64,000 bases of DNA from positions 1 to 64,000 of the IMG/VR virus record IMGVR_UViG_3300027708_002199; one strand, given 5' to 3'. The position numbers and the translations under genes were made by a program. The stretch's first letter is position 1. The number at the start of each line of letters is the position of its first letter. Under the pieces are notes generated by a model. The model made no database searches and was not told the origin of the DNA. It was given only the letters and a program-made list of their open reading frames with translations. This document shows, one piece after another, positions 26,545 to 35,797 of this stretch. This DNA is from a virus.

Positions 26545-28383
26545 TTAAGAGAAGTTGACAGTACTTAAATTTAAAGTACTTACAGTAATATCCTTATTTG
26601 GAAATCTAATTTGATAAATTTGTGATGGTGTGGCAAATAATGTTTCGTTAATCAAACCAATTTGTTTTGTTGTACTATCACTATACGCTTGTGATGTTTG
26701 ATTTGAAGAGTACTGACCTCCGACTAAATTGAATACATTTATTTCACTGATAGATAAAATACCGTTTAATGATTGTATTAATCTTTTTAACTCGGATATA
26801 TAAACATTTTCACCCATACTCCTATTTAAAGGACTAAAGAAAGTATCTACAGTATTAACTATATTAGTAACAACAGTTCCTTGATTTTGTGTTGAATCTA
26901 ATACCACACTAATCTCAAGTTTTAAATCAATAACCTCAGCGCTTTCAACCGAAATATAATCATTAATCATTCGATAATTTGAAAGATAATTTGAAACATT
27001 TGTTTTCAAACTACTTGATACATTTGAACTTAGTTTGCCTTGGTCATCAAAAGTTAACATTTTAACTTTAATTTTATTATCCTCTTCAGTTATTGCAACT
27101 TTCGCAGGTGCCCCAAATTGTGATGGCATTTTTCTTAAAACCGCATTATAATCATTAATTGTCACCGCTCTGTTTTGAGAAGAAAAGTTAAATCCAATTA
27201 AGTTTCTAACTTCTTCAACAGTCGGAACGTTAGCTCCACCAATAGCCGCAGTGACATTAGTACAAGAAATACTATTAATAACTGAACTATTAATTGATGG
27301 ATTTGGTCCATTAACCGCGAAATTGATAGTACCTATTTGGTTAATAACACTTGTACCTAAATTAGTACCCAATCCACCACCAATTCTATATTGTACAAAT
27401 AGTGTTGTATTTGGAGTAATTGTTGACCCTAATGATAAGTTATTTGAATATTTAGATAAATCTAAAGGTGTCCCATTTCTAGCAAACTCTCTTAAGAGTT
27501 CATCTGTTGACTGACTTCCTCCACCAAATGTCATTTTTAAAAATCCTTGTGGAGTATATTCAGTTATAAATTTATTACTTGTCTGAAGATACTTTCCAAC
27601 TTTTTTTCCAGCAGCACTCTGTGAACCTGTTGGGTCTTCAACAAATATTCTATCTTGTGCCAACGCATCAACCTCATACCATCTATTGTTTAGACCTAAA
27701 AATTCTTCAACAGACGGAACATTATTGTAGTTTAGTCCATCTTTTAATAAAACACTTGTAACCCCTAAAACATTTTTTTCAGGTAAAAACAATTCTAAAA
27801 ATGGTCTTGACTCAGAGGTAGTAATTGTCTTTCTAAACACTTTAGTGATACCATTAACAACAGGTTCTCTTTTAGTAATTCTATAATTTATTGTTATCCC
27901 ATTTGCGTTTTGAATAGGTGTTTTAGTTCTATTTCTAAAACCTTCACTATTTGTTTCTTTTGAAAAATCTATGTCACTCGCAGTTTCAAAAACTTGTCCT
28001 GCACCATATACTTGTGAACCTCGTCTTAATATTCCACAATATTTAATATTTTCTTTATCCCCATCAGCAGGAACGACAATTGAAAAATCTACTAAAGCAA
28101 CTGACGGTCTTTGTCCAGGAATTTTAAGTCCGTATGTTCTTGCGATGTTATATATTGATGAACTCTGTTGGGCATATTGTAATACAGTTTCTTGTATACC
28201 TCTATCAATGTGATAATGTAAATTATCTGTAACTGCAGCATTAAGGTCTAAAAAAACTGAAAAAACTGCCGCATCATTAACATTTTGAACTAACTCAGGG
28301 TAATACGCTTTAACAAAATTTACTAACTCTTGTCTTATATTTTGAAAGTCCCTTGTTGTATATGATATTTGTTTGTTTGCCAT
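26545..28383 (-). CDS. gp6: Baseplate wedge protein gp6-like (gpJ family)
   Basis: At 612 residues it is close to T4 gp6 (660). The N-terminus (QISYTTRDFQNIRQELVNFV...NDAAVFSVFLDLNAAVTDNL) and the middle segment (QNRAVTINDYNAVLRKMPSQFG, then a run of beta strands) are the standard gp6/P2 gpJ pattern. The C-terminal part contains MGENVYISELKRLIQSLNGI, where the family forms its dimer core. gp6 forms the inner iris of the baseplate and binds gp25 and gp53. Its ATG is 1 nt behind the gp25 stop, so both are co-transcribed from the motif before gp25. Confidence 0.85.
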   Translation of the reverse strand: MANKQISYTTRDFQNIRQELVNFVKAYYPELVQNVNDAAVFSVFLDLNAAVTDNLHYHIDRGIQETVLQYAQQSSSIYNIARTYGLKIPGQRPSVALVDFSIVVPADGDKENIKYCGILRRGSQVYGAGQVFETASDIDFSKETNSEGFRNRTKTPIQNANGITINYRITKREPVVNGITKVFRKTITTSESRPFLELFLPEKNVLGVTSVLLKDGLNYNNVPSVEEFLGLNNRWYEVDALAQDRIFVEDPTGSQSAAGKKVGKYLQTSNKFITEYTPQGFLKMTFGGGSQSTDELLREFARNGTPLDLSKYSNNLSLGSTITPNTTLFVQYRIGGGLGTNLGTSVINQIGTINFAVNGPNPSINSSVINSISCTNVTAAIGGANVPTVEEVRNLIGFNFSSQNRAVTINDYNAVLRKMPSQFGAPAKVAITEEDNKIKVKMLTFDDQGKLSSNVSSSLKTNVSNYLSNYRMINDYISVESAEVIDLKLEISVVLDSTQNQGTVVTNIVNTVDTFFSPLNRSMGENVYISELKRLIQSLNGILSISEINVFNLVGGQYSSNQTSQAYSDSTTKQIGLINETLFATPSQIYQIRFPNKDITVSTLNLSTVNFS

Positions 28384-28384
28384 C

Positions 28385-28846
28385 TTATATATTAATTATT
28401 ACAAAACTACTTGAGTTAAACACATCATTTGTTATTTGATAGTCAATTCTTACTTTAGCAGTATATTCTTTAGTTGCCAATCCTGGTATAGTTAATTGTG
28501 TATTTACAACGTTTCCTTCTGTTGTTACATATGGACCCGCTTCTTCAGATGATAGAGCGGTGACCCTTATCGATGTTATCAATAAGTTCGGTATATATGT
28601 TTCCACAGAATCTTTAATTTCCGATTCAATATCATTAAATGTTGGCCCATCTAATGGTTCAAAAATATACTCATACAATCTTGTACCAAAATCAGGTAAA
28701 AAATATCTACTACCTTTTCGAGTTAATAATAAGTGTATTAAATTATTTTTAATCTCATCACTAGGAGTTTCAGATAAGTTAAGATATTTTCCAGTTAAGG
28801 AATCACCAAAAGGAAAATTAATACCGTATGTTACACCATTAGCCAT
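28385..28846 (-). CDS. gp25: Baseplate wedge protein gp25-like (GPW/gp25 family)
   Basis: The protein has 153 residues against 132 in T4. The family core is clear: LLLTRKGSRYFLPDFGTRLY followed by EYIFEPLD and SVETYIPNLLITSIRV. The ext at the N-terminus is INFPFGDSLTGKYLNLSETP. In T4-like phages gp25 nucleates sheath attachment to the baseplate and works with gp6. First gene of a two-gene unit with gp6; a TATTTAT motif lies 5 nt before ATG and a terminator hairpin isolates it from the upstream flavoprotein gene. Confidence 0.9.
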   Translation of the reverse strand: MANGVTYGINFPFGDSLTGKYLNLSETPSDEIKNNLIHLLLTRKGSRYFLPDFGTRLYEYIFEPLDGPTFNDIESEIKDSVETYIPNLLITSIRVTALSSEEAGPYVTTEGNVVNTQLTIPGLATKEYTAKVRIDYQITNDVFNSSSFVIINI

Positions 28847-28851
28847 ATTTT

Positions 28852-28858
28852 ATAAATA
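28852..28858 (-). promoter_or_regulatory. TATTTAT motif, 5 nt from gp25 ATG
   Basis: GTATTTAT, then AAAAT, then ATG 28846. It lies immediately downstream of the flavoprotein terminator. Confidence 0.7.
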
Positions 28859-28867
28859 CTATGAAAT

Positions 28868-28894
28868 AAAAAATCCGAACTTAGTCCGGATTTT
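28868..28894 (-). terminator. Intrinsic terminator after the flavoprotein gene
   Basis: Stem AAAATCCG/CGGATTTT (28870-28877 and 28887-28894) with a 9-nt loop, followed on the minus strand by a T run. Confidence 0.8.
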
Positions 28895-28918
28895 ATTATT
28901 AAGTTCTTAATATCAAAT

Positions 28919-29686
28919 TTATAATCCCATGTCATCAATAAACTTTTTATGAGATTTTTTGTAAGAAGATTGTTTTTCATCGTAAACATCAGTTGTGTAT
29001 TGCCAATTCCAATATAGTTTCTTATTAGGTTCAAATCCATAGAACTCATGTACTTTCATTTGAGTCTTAGTTACATCTTCACCGTTCCAGTTTTGTCCAA
29101 CACAAATAAACCCTGTCTCAATACCCTCAACTATATTTTTTTCACCTAAAGTATTATGTCTATTTTCAATCCAAGTTAATCGTTCAATCAAATTTTGATA
29201 GAACATATTTGCTTGTCCCCATCTCACTGAACTAAAAAATACTACAGCATCTGCCTCAAAAAGTTCTTTAGATATTTTCCAAAGTTCATCTGTTTTATTG
29301 TTTAAACTTGCCCAACATCTGTGATATCCTGAAGGATTTTTTTTATCATCTTTAAGTAACGCTTTTAAAAGCCCACAACTATTACCATCTTCTCGTGATA
29401 CGTTTCCTTCACAAGGAAATATCTTTAATTCTGAAACATCAATGAATACTGATTTGTCGCCAAGTTCTTCATTCAAATACATTGCTAAGATTTTTGATTT
29501 AGGAACATCAATATTTTTTGGGTCCCAATTATGTCTATTTGAACAACTTAATAATAAAACTTTCTTTTTCTTTTTTAAGATATCCAAAGTTTCTTTTAAC
29601 TTTTTTTCACCACCCTCTTGAACCATGTTCTCTGAGAGCATCATTTTTCTTATCTTCTCAATTTCTTCTTGTATGATATTAGACAT
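28919..29686 (-). CDS. Flavodoxin-fold NAD(P)H oxidoreductase-like protein
   Basis: 255 residues. After a 35-residue N-terminal helix comes a flavodoxin-like fold: VLLLSCSNRHNWD as the FMN phosphate loop, then SKILAMYLNEELGD, then AVVFFSSVRWGQANMFYQNLIERL, as in flavodoxin_2/FMN reductase proteins. Two Cys in CEGNVSREDGNSC could hold a redox centre, as in iron-sulfur flavoproteins, but the usual compact Cys motif is absent. The N-terminus (EEIEKIRKMMLSE, L17-S18-E19) matches the L/I-x-E pattern cleaved by T4-type head proteases and could be a head-targeting peptide (inference). It is a single-gene unit, with a motif 4 nt before ATG and terminators on both sides. Possible redox payload or metabolic helper. 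Confidence 0.65.
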   Translation of the reverse strand: MSNIIQEEIEKIRKMMLSENMVQEGGEKKLKETLDILKKKKKVLLLSCSNRHNWDPKNIDVPKSKILAMYLNEELGDKSVFIDVSELKIFPCEGNVSREDGNSCGLLKALLKDDKKNPSGYHRCWASLNNKTDELWKISKELFEADAVVFFSSVRWGQANMFYQNLIERLTWIENRHNTLGEKNIVEGIETGFICVGQNWNGEDVTKTQMKVHEFYGFEPNKKLYWNWQYTTDVYDEKQSSYKKSHKKFIDDMGL

Positions 29687-29690
29687 AATA

Positions 29691-29697
29691 ATAAATA
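29691..29697 (-). promoter_or_regulatory. TATTTAT motif, 4 nt from flavoprotein ATG
   Basis: GTATTTAT, then TATT, then ATG 29686. It lies just past the nrdA terminator. Confidence 0.7.
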
Positions 29698-29708
29698 CTT
29701 GTTAAATT

Positions 29709-29732
29709 AAAAATCCCGACCTAGCTCGGGAT
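29709..29732 (-). terminator. Intrinsic terminator after nrdA
   Basis: Stem ATCCCGA/TCGGGAT (29713-29719 and 29726-29732) with a 6-nt loop. T residues follow on the minus strand. Confidence 0.8.
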
Positions 29733-29748
29733 AACACATCGGATTTTT

Positions 29749-32181
29749 TTAAGAAGAACATCCAAAACAATCAAATTCACTATTTTCAGGTTTGTCGGGT
29801 AGATTCATATAACTGTAATCAACCTTTGGTGGTTCAGGAGTTGCTTTTGGTTTGTTAATTTTTGATACGTCCATAGCCAAGTGTTTTGCTCCTGTTGAGA
29901 TTGCTCTTGTTCTAACGTAATAACAAAGTGTCTTCAACCCTTTTTCCCATCCGTAAAAATGTGAAGATGAAATCTTTGACAATGTTGGATTTGACATGTA
30001 GATATTCATTGATTGTGATTGGTCAATAAATGGTGCTCTGTCAGCAGCCATCTCAATCAATTCTCTTTGTGAAATCTCCCAAATTGTTTTGTATTTCTTA
30101 ATTAAATGTTCAGTTCTTTTAACTTTGAAATTATATCTCTTATCTTCTTGGTCAAGGTAGTTATTAAAATTAATGTTTTGAATTGAACCTTCGTTCATGA
30201 TAATTTCATTCTTTAAGTCCTCAGACCAAATTCCAATCTTCTCAAAATCACTAATCAAATACTTGTTAACAATCATAATCTCTCCACCAACCACACGTCT
30301 GTTAAAGATGGCTGAGTGAGCTGGTTCTGTCATTTCATATGAACCTGTAATCTTTGCTGAAGATGCTACAGGCATTTGAGCCGTGAATAAAGAATTACAA
30401 ACTCCATACTTACTAACATTCTGTTTAAGAATTCCCCAAGGCCATCTTTTTGATAACTCATCTTCTTTCAATCCCCACATATCAAATTGGAATACTCCTT
30501 GTGACATCGGTGACCCTTCAAAGTGAGCATATGGTTCATACTCACCATCCATACATAATCTGTTACTTTCAGTGATTGCCGCGAAATAGATTGTTTCAAA
30601 AATATCTTTATTCAACTTACGAGCTTCTTCAGATGTAAAGATGTAATCCATCAAATAGAATACGTCAGCAAGTCCTTGTGTACCAATAGCGATAGCTCTT
30701 TGGTCTAATCCACCCTTATGACCTTTTTCAGTTGAATAACTATTAATGTTAACTACTTTATTCAATGCTCTAACAACCTTGCGAGTTTCATCATACAACC
30801 CTTTAAAATCAAACTCCCCGTCTTTTACATAGTTCTTTAACACCATAGATGAAAGAGTACAGATTGCTGTAGTTTTCTCGTCAGTATACTGATAAATCTC
30901 ATTACAAAGATTTGATTGTTTGATTACACCAATGTTTTGATGGTTTGTTTTTCTGTTAGCACTATCTTTAGAACATAGATATGGAACACCTGTTTCAACT
31001 TGTGATTCAATAATCTTATTCCAAATTTCCTGAGCCTTAACTTTCTTACCAAGGCCCATACTTACGGCTAATTTATAATTCTCTTCGTATTCATCACCGT
31101 AACTTTCTTGTAATGGTTTGATACCCGCCTTAATAATATCGTTAGGACAGAACAAATACCAATCTTCATTGTTCTTAACTGCGTTCATGAAATTATCGGG
31201 AATCCAAAGTGCGGTAAATAAATCACGAGCTCTTAATTCCTCAGCACCTGTATTTTTTTTAATCTCCAATAGGTCAAAGATATCTTTGTGCCAAGGTTCC
31301 AAGTAAATTGCCGCAGAACCAGGTCTACGTCCTTGTTGGTTAAAGAAACGAAGCGACTCATTAACAATCTTTAAATACTTTAAAAGACCACCAGCATATC
31401 CACCTGAAGATGAAATACGACTCTCCTTACTACGAATGTTAGACATTGATAGTCCGATACCAGCAGCGTCAGATGAGTAAGTTGAGATATCTCTCATGGT
31501 GTTTAACAATCCTTCACGAGAATCCGAATCGTTGTAATGAAGAACACAAGAAGCAAGTTGTGGAACTTTAGTACCAGCGTTAATCATGATTGGTGTTGCC
31601 GGTGATATTCTTTGTGTCGATAACGCTTGGTAGTACTCAACCGCCTCCTCAAATGTATTAGTCACCCAAAGAGCAACTCTCATATACATGTGTTGTGGAC
31701 GTTCAACTACTTTACCTTCTGACAACTTCAAAAGATACATTTCTGCAAGTGACCTCCAAGCAAAATAATCAAAATTATAATCATTATCATGATTAATAAT
31801 CGCATCAATATTACTTGGCCCATAATCCTCAATAATTTTCATTAATTTTTCATTAATGATACCTTCACTGTTTAACAAATTCATGGTATTTGAAAAACTT
31901 GGGTCAGTTTCCTTATGGTAAGATGAAATAGCAACTGACGAAGCTAATCTTGAGTAGTCGTGATGACTACCTGTAAACGCCGCGGCGATTTCATAGATTA
32001 ACTTATCTAATTCTTTTGTTGTAATAATACCTTCAGTTGGTACTGAAGTGATAACCTTAATAAAGATTTCATCGGAGTTGACACTCAACCCCTTTGAAGC
32101 TCTTTTGATACGGTTATAAATTTTTTGTGGATTAAATGACGAATCATCTCCACTTCTTTTTTTAATTTTAAGTGACATCAT
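29749..32181 (-). CDS. nrdA: Ribonucleotide reductase class Ia, large subunit
   Basis: 810 residues. Reduces ribonucleoside diphosphates to deoxy forms for phage DNA synthesis. An ATP-cone domain occupies about residues 1-95. Catalytic signatures are visible: ASCVL for the first active-site Cys, NLCNE for the thiyl-radical Cys with Asn and Glu, AICTLSS for the second redox Cys, and CYYVRTRA for the Tyr-Tyr radical relay. The C-terminus ends CFGCSS, the CxxC used by thioredoxin or glutaredoxin. MPVASSAKITGSYEMTEPAHS is the usual phosphate-binding region. ATG 32181 is followed by a second ATG; either could be used. It lies 19 nt behind nrdB and ends at a terminator. Confidence 0.97.
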   Translation of the reverse strand: MMSLKIKKRSGDDSSFNPQKIYNRIKRASKGLSVNSDEIFIKVITSVPTEGIITTKELDKLIYEIAAAFTGSHHDYSRLASSVAISSYHKETDPSFSNTMNLLNSEGIINEKLMKIIEDYGPSNIDAIINHDNDYNFDYFAWRSLAEMYLLKLSEGKVVERPQHMYMRVALWVTNTFEEAVEYYQALSTQRISPATPIMINAGTKVPQLASCVLHYNDSDSREGLLNTMRDISTYSSDAAGIGLSMSNIRSKESRISSSGGYAGGLLKYLKIVNESLRFFNQQGRRPGSAAIYLEPWHKDIFDLLEIKKNTGAEELRARDLFTALWIPDNFMNAVKNNEDWYLFCPNDIIKAGIKPLQESYGDEYEENYKLAVSMGLGKKVKAQEIWNKIIESQVETGVPYLCSKDSANRKTNHQNIGVIKQSNLCNEIYQYTDEKTTAICTLSSMVLKNYVKDGEFDFKGLYDETRKVVRALNKVVNINSYSTEKGHKGGLDQRAIAIGTQGLADVFYLMDYIFTSEEARKLNKDIFETIYFAAITESNRLCMDGEYEPYAHFEGSPMSQGVFQFDMWGLKEDELSKRWPWGILKQNVSKYGVCNSLFTAQMPVASSAKITGSYEMTEPAHSAIFNRRVVGGEIMIVNKYLISDFEKIGIWSEDLKNEIIMNEGSIQNINFNNYLDQEDKRYNFKVKRTEHLIKKYKTIWEISQRELIEMAADRAPFIDQSQSMNIYMSNPTLSKISSSHFYGWEKGLKTLCYYVRTRAISTGAKHLAMDVSKINKPKATPEPPKVDYSYMNLPDKPENSEFDCFGCSS

Positions 32182-32200
32182 AGTTTAAAAAGATAGTAAA

Positions 32201-33151
32201 TTAAAAATCGTCAGTAAAGGAGATAGTCTCATTTAACTTGGCTTTTTGATATTCAACGGTACGTGACTCAAAGAAATTACCCTTTGTTTCAACTGCGATT
32301 TGTTCCATGAATTTGAACGGTTGCTCAACATTAAATTGTTTTTTACATCCAAACTTTACTAATAATCCATCAACAACAAACTCAAGATATTGTTTCATTA
32401 AATTTGAATTCATACCGATAAGTGAAACTGGTAGTGATTCAGTGATGAACTCTTTTTCAATCTCTAATGCTGACAATAGAATTTCTTTAATTCTTTTCTC
32501 ACTCGGTTTGTTTTCAATGTGATTGTTCAATAAATGAATTGCGAAGTCACAGTGTAAGTTTTCGTCTTTGAAAATCAAAGCGTTAGCATTACACAATCCT
32601 TGCATGATACCTCTTGATTTCAACCAAAAGATAGAACAGAATGAACCTGAAAAAAAGATACCCTCAACCGCAGCAAACGCAACCAATCTTTCTTGGAACG
32701 ATGCGTTCTCAATCCAATCTAAAGCCCATTTAGCTTTCTTTTGAACTGCAGGTAGGTTATCTAACGCTGTAAAACATTTGTTCTTTTCTTCTTCATTTGA
32801 TACGTAAGTATCAATAAGAAGAGAATACATTAAACTGTGAATGTTTTCCATAGCAAGTTGCATACCATAGAAAAACTTAGCTTCAGGATATTGTACTTCT
32901 CTGTAGAAATTCTCAGCCAGGTTTTCATTTACAATACCATCTGACGCCGCGAAAAACGATAAAATATTTTTTACAAAATACTGTTCATTCTCTGATAAGT
33001 TTTCCCAATCTCTTAGGTCACCGCTTAAATCAATTTCTTCTGCCGTCCAAAACGCCGCTTGATGCATCTTATAATATTCCCAAATATCATTGTGATGGAT
33101 AGGAAATATTACAAATCGGTTCGGATTAATTTCTAAAATTTTTTCTTTCAT
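32201..33151 (-). CDS. nrdB: Ribonucleotide reductase class Ia, small subunit
   Basis: 316 residues. Houses the di-iron centre and the tyrosyl radical. Ligands are visible: Asp in LRDWENLSENE, the ExxH pair in AMENIHSLMYSLL with the radical Tyr four residues after His, Glu in AVEGIFFSGS, and the ExxH pair in DENLHCDFA. An intact radical Tyr indicates the aerobic class Ia enzyme rather than the Tyr-less variants. The C-terminal tail (ETISFTDDF) is the NrdA-docking peptide type. It has no TATTTAT motif; it sits 14 nt behind the second homing endonuclease, so nrdB-nrdA may depend on that gene's transcription or on an unseen promoter. Confidence 0.96.
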   Translation of the reverse strand: MKEKILEINPNRFVIFPIHHNDIWEYYKMHQAAFWTAEEIDLSGDLRDWENLSENEQYFVKNILSFFAASDGIVNENLAENFYREVQYPEAKFFYGMQLAMENIHSLMYSLLIDTYVSNEEEKNKCFTALDNLPAVQKKAKWALDWIENASFQERLVAFAAVEGIFFSGSFCSIFWLKSRGIMQGLCNANALIFKDENLHCDFAIHLLNNHIENKPSEKRIKEILLSALEIEKEFITESLPVSLIGMNSNLMKQYLEFVVDGLLVKFGCKKQFNVEQPFKFMEQIAVETKGNFFESRTVEYQKAKLNETISFTDDF

Positions 33152-33165
33152 TTTTTTATTTTTAT

Positions 33166-33894
33166 TTAATTATTTACGTATTCCCAAAAAAAACCACCAC
33201 ACGAATTTCTAACCCCCTTACAAACTAAAACAATATTACCTTTATTTTTAATATTATTTTTTTTACAAGCAATTTCTAATGATGGATATATTTCTAAAAT
33301 TTTTTTTGTTTTTAAACATATTTTTTTTACTTTTCTAACATTTTTTGCAGGTTTCCCTTTTAAGTAACTATTTTGACTAAGTTTTAATTTATGTTCTTTT
33401 GATAATTTTTTTCCAATTAAAGAATTACTAATATTTTTTTTAGTCTCTTGGGTTCTTTTTTTCCCTTTACCTGATTTTCCAATTTTTTCTTTATGTTCGT
33501 CTGACAATTTTTTACCTTTCCAATAATTATGTTTTCCTTTATTACTTTTTGATATTTTTTTTCTAGTTTCCTCGCTCGGAACATAATTAAGATTTGACTC
33601 ACCACCGTCGGTCAGATTAAGTAATTTATTAGTTTCTTTATAATTTTTTATCCAATATATTTCTTTTTCAACCCATTCTTTATCATTAGTTTCTTCAATT
33701 ACTTTTATTTCAGGAATTTTATTTTCTTTCAACATTTTTTTTATCCACAAATATAAAGGTCTTTTAATATTTTTTTTACTTAAATAAATGTGTTGTCGTA
33801 ACCGTTCTTTTATATCTTTTTTTGTTTTTCCAACATACCTTATTATCTCAGGTTTGTCCGGATGAAAAATTCCATAAATTACAATTGTTTCCAT
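33166..33894 (-). CDS. GIY-YIG homing endonuclease with NUMOD3/NUMOD1 modules
   Basis: 242 residues. GIY-YIG half: VIYGIFHP..IIRYVGKT..DIKERLRQH (catalytic Arg) and EKEIYWIKNY (catalytic Glu), then LLNLTDGGES. The centre has four NUMOD3-type Lys-rich units (SEETRKKISKSNKGK and relatives). The end (KVKKICLKTKKILEIYPSLE...CGGFFWEYVN) matches the C-terminal module of the first endonuclease at 3841-4566. It is very AT-rich with long A/T runs compared with nrdB. It sits between the replicative helicase gene and nrdB, a typical place for T4-like homing genes. The gene occurs as a free-standing insertion, not within an intron. Confidence 0.9.
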   Translation of the reverse strand: METIVIYGIFHPDKPEIIRYVGKTKKDIKERLRQHIYLSKKNIKRPLYLWIKKMLKENKIPEIKVIEETNDKEWVEKEIYWIKNYKETNKLLNLTDGGESNLNYVPSEETRKKISKSNKGKHNYWKGKKLSDEHKEKIGKSGKGKKRTQETKKNISNSLIGKKLSKEHKLKLSQNSYLKGKPAKNVRKVKKICLKTKKILEIYPSLEIACKKNNIKNKGNIVLVCKGVRNSCGGFFWEYVNN

Positions 33895-33898
33895 ATTA

Positions 33899-33905
33899 AT
33901 AAATA
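33899..33905 (-). promoter_or_regulatory. TATTTAT motif of the second GIY-YIG gene
   Basis: GATATTTATTAATATG: 4 nt from ATG 33894 and identical over 16 nt to the motif region of the first GIY-YIG gene. Confidence 0.7.
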
Positions 33906-33945
33906 TCTCAATATTTTTAATATTACTAATTTATTTAAGTTTTCT

Positions 33946-35316
33946 TTATACCTGTTGTTGTTTTCTTTTCTCCATAATTTCTTTAATTCTACTTCTATTT
34001 CTTTCTTCCTTCTGTTCCTCAAGTCCTAAGAATGTTGTAGTACTTTCTGTATCAATTTCTAACATTTCGTTATTGAACTTACAGTTTTCAAATACCACTC
34101 CGTCTTTACCAATTCTCGACTTTGTGATAGCAATAGTTGCAAGATTTAATTCTTTTTGTTGTAGCGACTTAGCCACCGTGATGATAACGTGTCCTACCTG
34201 AGCCTTCTTAATAGAACCACCCATTTGGTCAGTTGTTACCACATCAGATGAAATAGAACTTCTATTACCCTGTGTTGCCGTCCAACCAGCAATATCTAAT
34301 TCATGACACATTGATTCAAACGCTCTCATCACTGAACCCTCAGATTTCCATTCATCGTCCATCATCTTTTCAGGTGTTACACAATCAATATAATCCAAAA
34401 TAACAACATCAATCTTTGTCCCATCAGCAATCAACTTTCTAATCTGATTTTTAATCTGATTCATAGTTAATGTGTCTGAAGGTAACTTTTTCATAATCAA
34501 CTTGTTTGGCATTGTTTCCTTAATCTCTGCGATTTTAGCCATAACTTTTTCTTTATGATTACCAAGTTCGTCAGGTGCTATACCCGTCCAACATGTAAAA
34601 TGTTTTCTCTGAATGATTTTATAGTTATCCTCAAAGAAAATTTGTAATACATTAAAACCTAAATTAAAAGCGTGATTAGCAATCTTTGTTGTCAGTGTTG
34701 ACTTACCAACACCAGTGGGTGCTAATATAACACCAATTTCTCCTTTCGCCAAACCACCTTTCAAAAGATTATCAATACCCGGTATTCCCATAGGGATTGG
34801 ATGTCTATAATCATCCGCTAATACTTCATCTAAGTCTTGAAACACATCTCCCGTTCCTCTATCCACGTTTCCAACCTGTAAAGCTCCTCTAACCATTTCT
34901 TCCAAAGTGTCGTAGTTTTCAAACTCACCGTGGTCAATGATTTTCTTAGCCTTATCCATAACTTTTTGAAGTTCTTGTTGTTTACAAAACTTCAATGCTT
35001 TTTCCTGTACAAACTGAGTGCCCTCTTCGGTAACATTTTGTATATCAGAAATAGTGTCAAGAGTTATCTTTAATAATAACTCCTGACTAATTTCACTCTT
35101 AGCTTTTTGTTGAATTGTCTCAAAACTAGGACTGTGTTCAAACTTTGAATAGTATTCTTTTACCATCTGAACAAATAATCTGAAGTATTTGTTTTCAAAA
35201 TAAGTAGATTCCATCACCTCAATAATTGAGTGTGAAAAATCCTTATCAAGTATTATTTGGTTAAGAAGTTGTAATTGGAAGGTCTCTCCCAAATAGTCAA
35301 AATTTTTGTCAGCCAT
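33946..35316 (-). CDS. Replicative DNA helicase (DnaB/T4 gp41 family)
   Basis: 456 residues. The helical N-terminal domain (residues 1-150) resembles the DnaB primase-interacting domain. The RecA-like motor follows: Walker A APTGVGKST at about 199-207, Walker B VVILDYIDCV, then WTATQGNRSSIS and DQMGGSIKKAQVGHVIITV, ending in AITKSRIGKDG. These fit the DnaB/gp41 hexameric 5'-3' fork helicases. It unwinds DNA at the replication fork and would pair with a primase that is not in this window. A TATTTAT motif lies 18 nt upstream, abutting the stop of the 150-residue gene. Confidence 0.9.
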   Translation of the reverse strand: MADKNFDYLGETFQLQLLNQIILDKDFSHSIIEVMESTYFENKYFRLFVQMVKEYYSKFEHSPSFETIQQKAKSEISQELLLKITLDTISDIQNVTEEGTQFVQEKALKFCKQQELQKVMDKAKKIIDHGEFENYDTLEEMVRGALQVGNVDRGTGDVFQDLDEVLADDYRHPIPMGIPGIDNLLKGGLAKGEIGVILAPTGVGKSTLTTKIANHAFNLGFNVLQIFFEDNYKIIQRKHFTCWTGIAPDELGNHKEKVMAKIAEIKETMPNKLIMKKLPSDTLTMNQIKNQIRKLIADGTKIDVVILDYIDCVTPEKMMDDEWKSEGSVMRAFESMCHELDIAGWTATQGNRSSISSDVVTTDQMGGSIKKAQVGHVIITVAKSLQQKELNLATIAITKSRIGKDGVVFENCKFNNEMLEIDTESTTTFLGLEEQKEERNRSRIKEIMEKRKQQQV

Positions 35317-35334
35317 ATTATGTTTGTTTTTAGA

Positions 35335-35341
35335 ATAAATA
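35335..35341 (-). promoter_or_regulatory. TATTTAT motif of the helicase gene
   Basis: ATATTTAT, 18 nt before ATG 35316, directly against the TGA stop of the preceding gene. Confidence 0.65.
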
Positions 35342-35794
35342 TCAACGAGCCAGCTGATAACCCATGTATTCGTGTGTTAAATTTCTTGCTGACAACACGT
35401 CAGTAAGACCAAAAAGGATACCTTTTAGGAACGGGCGTATGTCTACGGTGTATCTTATCTTCGGTGGATAAAGTTTTGCATCAAATGTATAATGACACAT
35501 TGTCGTATCACCATTTTTGATATAGATGTTAAACGACTCAGGCCCATCAGTGAATGATGTGTTCAATACCTCAGGGTCTTCACTAATCTGATATTGATTG
35601 TCCAACATGTAGTTTACAGTTTTCATTTTGAAATTTTCTTTCAACTCTGAAATGAAACCATCCATAATGTCAATCAACTCAGCCGAGTTATGAGCCTTTG
35701 GGTTATAACCCTTAACGTTAAAAAAACGTTGTACGATAAAATTGTTGTTTACCGTCATCAAGAATTCCAGTTTGGTAATGTCTTGTTCTTTCAT
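35342..35794 (-). CDS. Hypothetical protein in the replication operon (150 aa)
   Basis: Not recognised. The 150 residues start MKEQDITKLEFLMTVNNNFI and contain GFISELKENFKMKTVNYMLD and TMCHYTFDAKLYPPKIRYTV. There is no signal peptide, membrane segment or known catalytic motif. It is the third gene of the uvsX-nuclease unit (3 nt behind the nuclease gene) and directly precedes the helicase, so a DNA-replication accessory role is likely by position. One alternative is a small regulator of the helicase or nuclease. Confidence 0.7.
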   Translation of the reverse strand: MKEQDITKLEFLMTVNNNFIVQRFFNVKGYNPKAHNSAELIDIMDGFISELKENFKMKTVNYMLDNQYQISEDPEVLNTSFTDGPESFNIYIKNGDTTMCHYTFDAKLYPPKIRYTVDIRPFLKGILFGLTDVLSARNLTHEYMGYQLAR

Positions 35795-35797
35795 AAT

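Noticed and set aside
26560-26580. Near-palindrome at the end of the gp6 gene
   Set aside because: It lies in the last sense codons and has an imperfect centre; chance is likely in AT-rich DNA.
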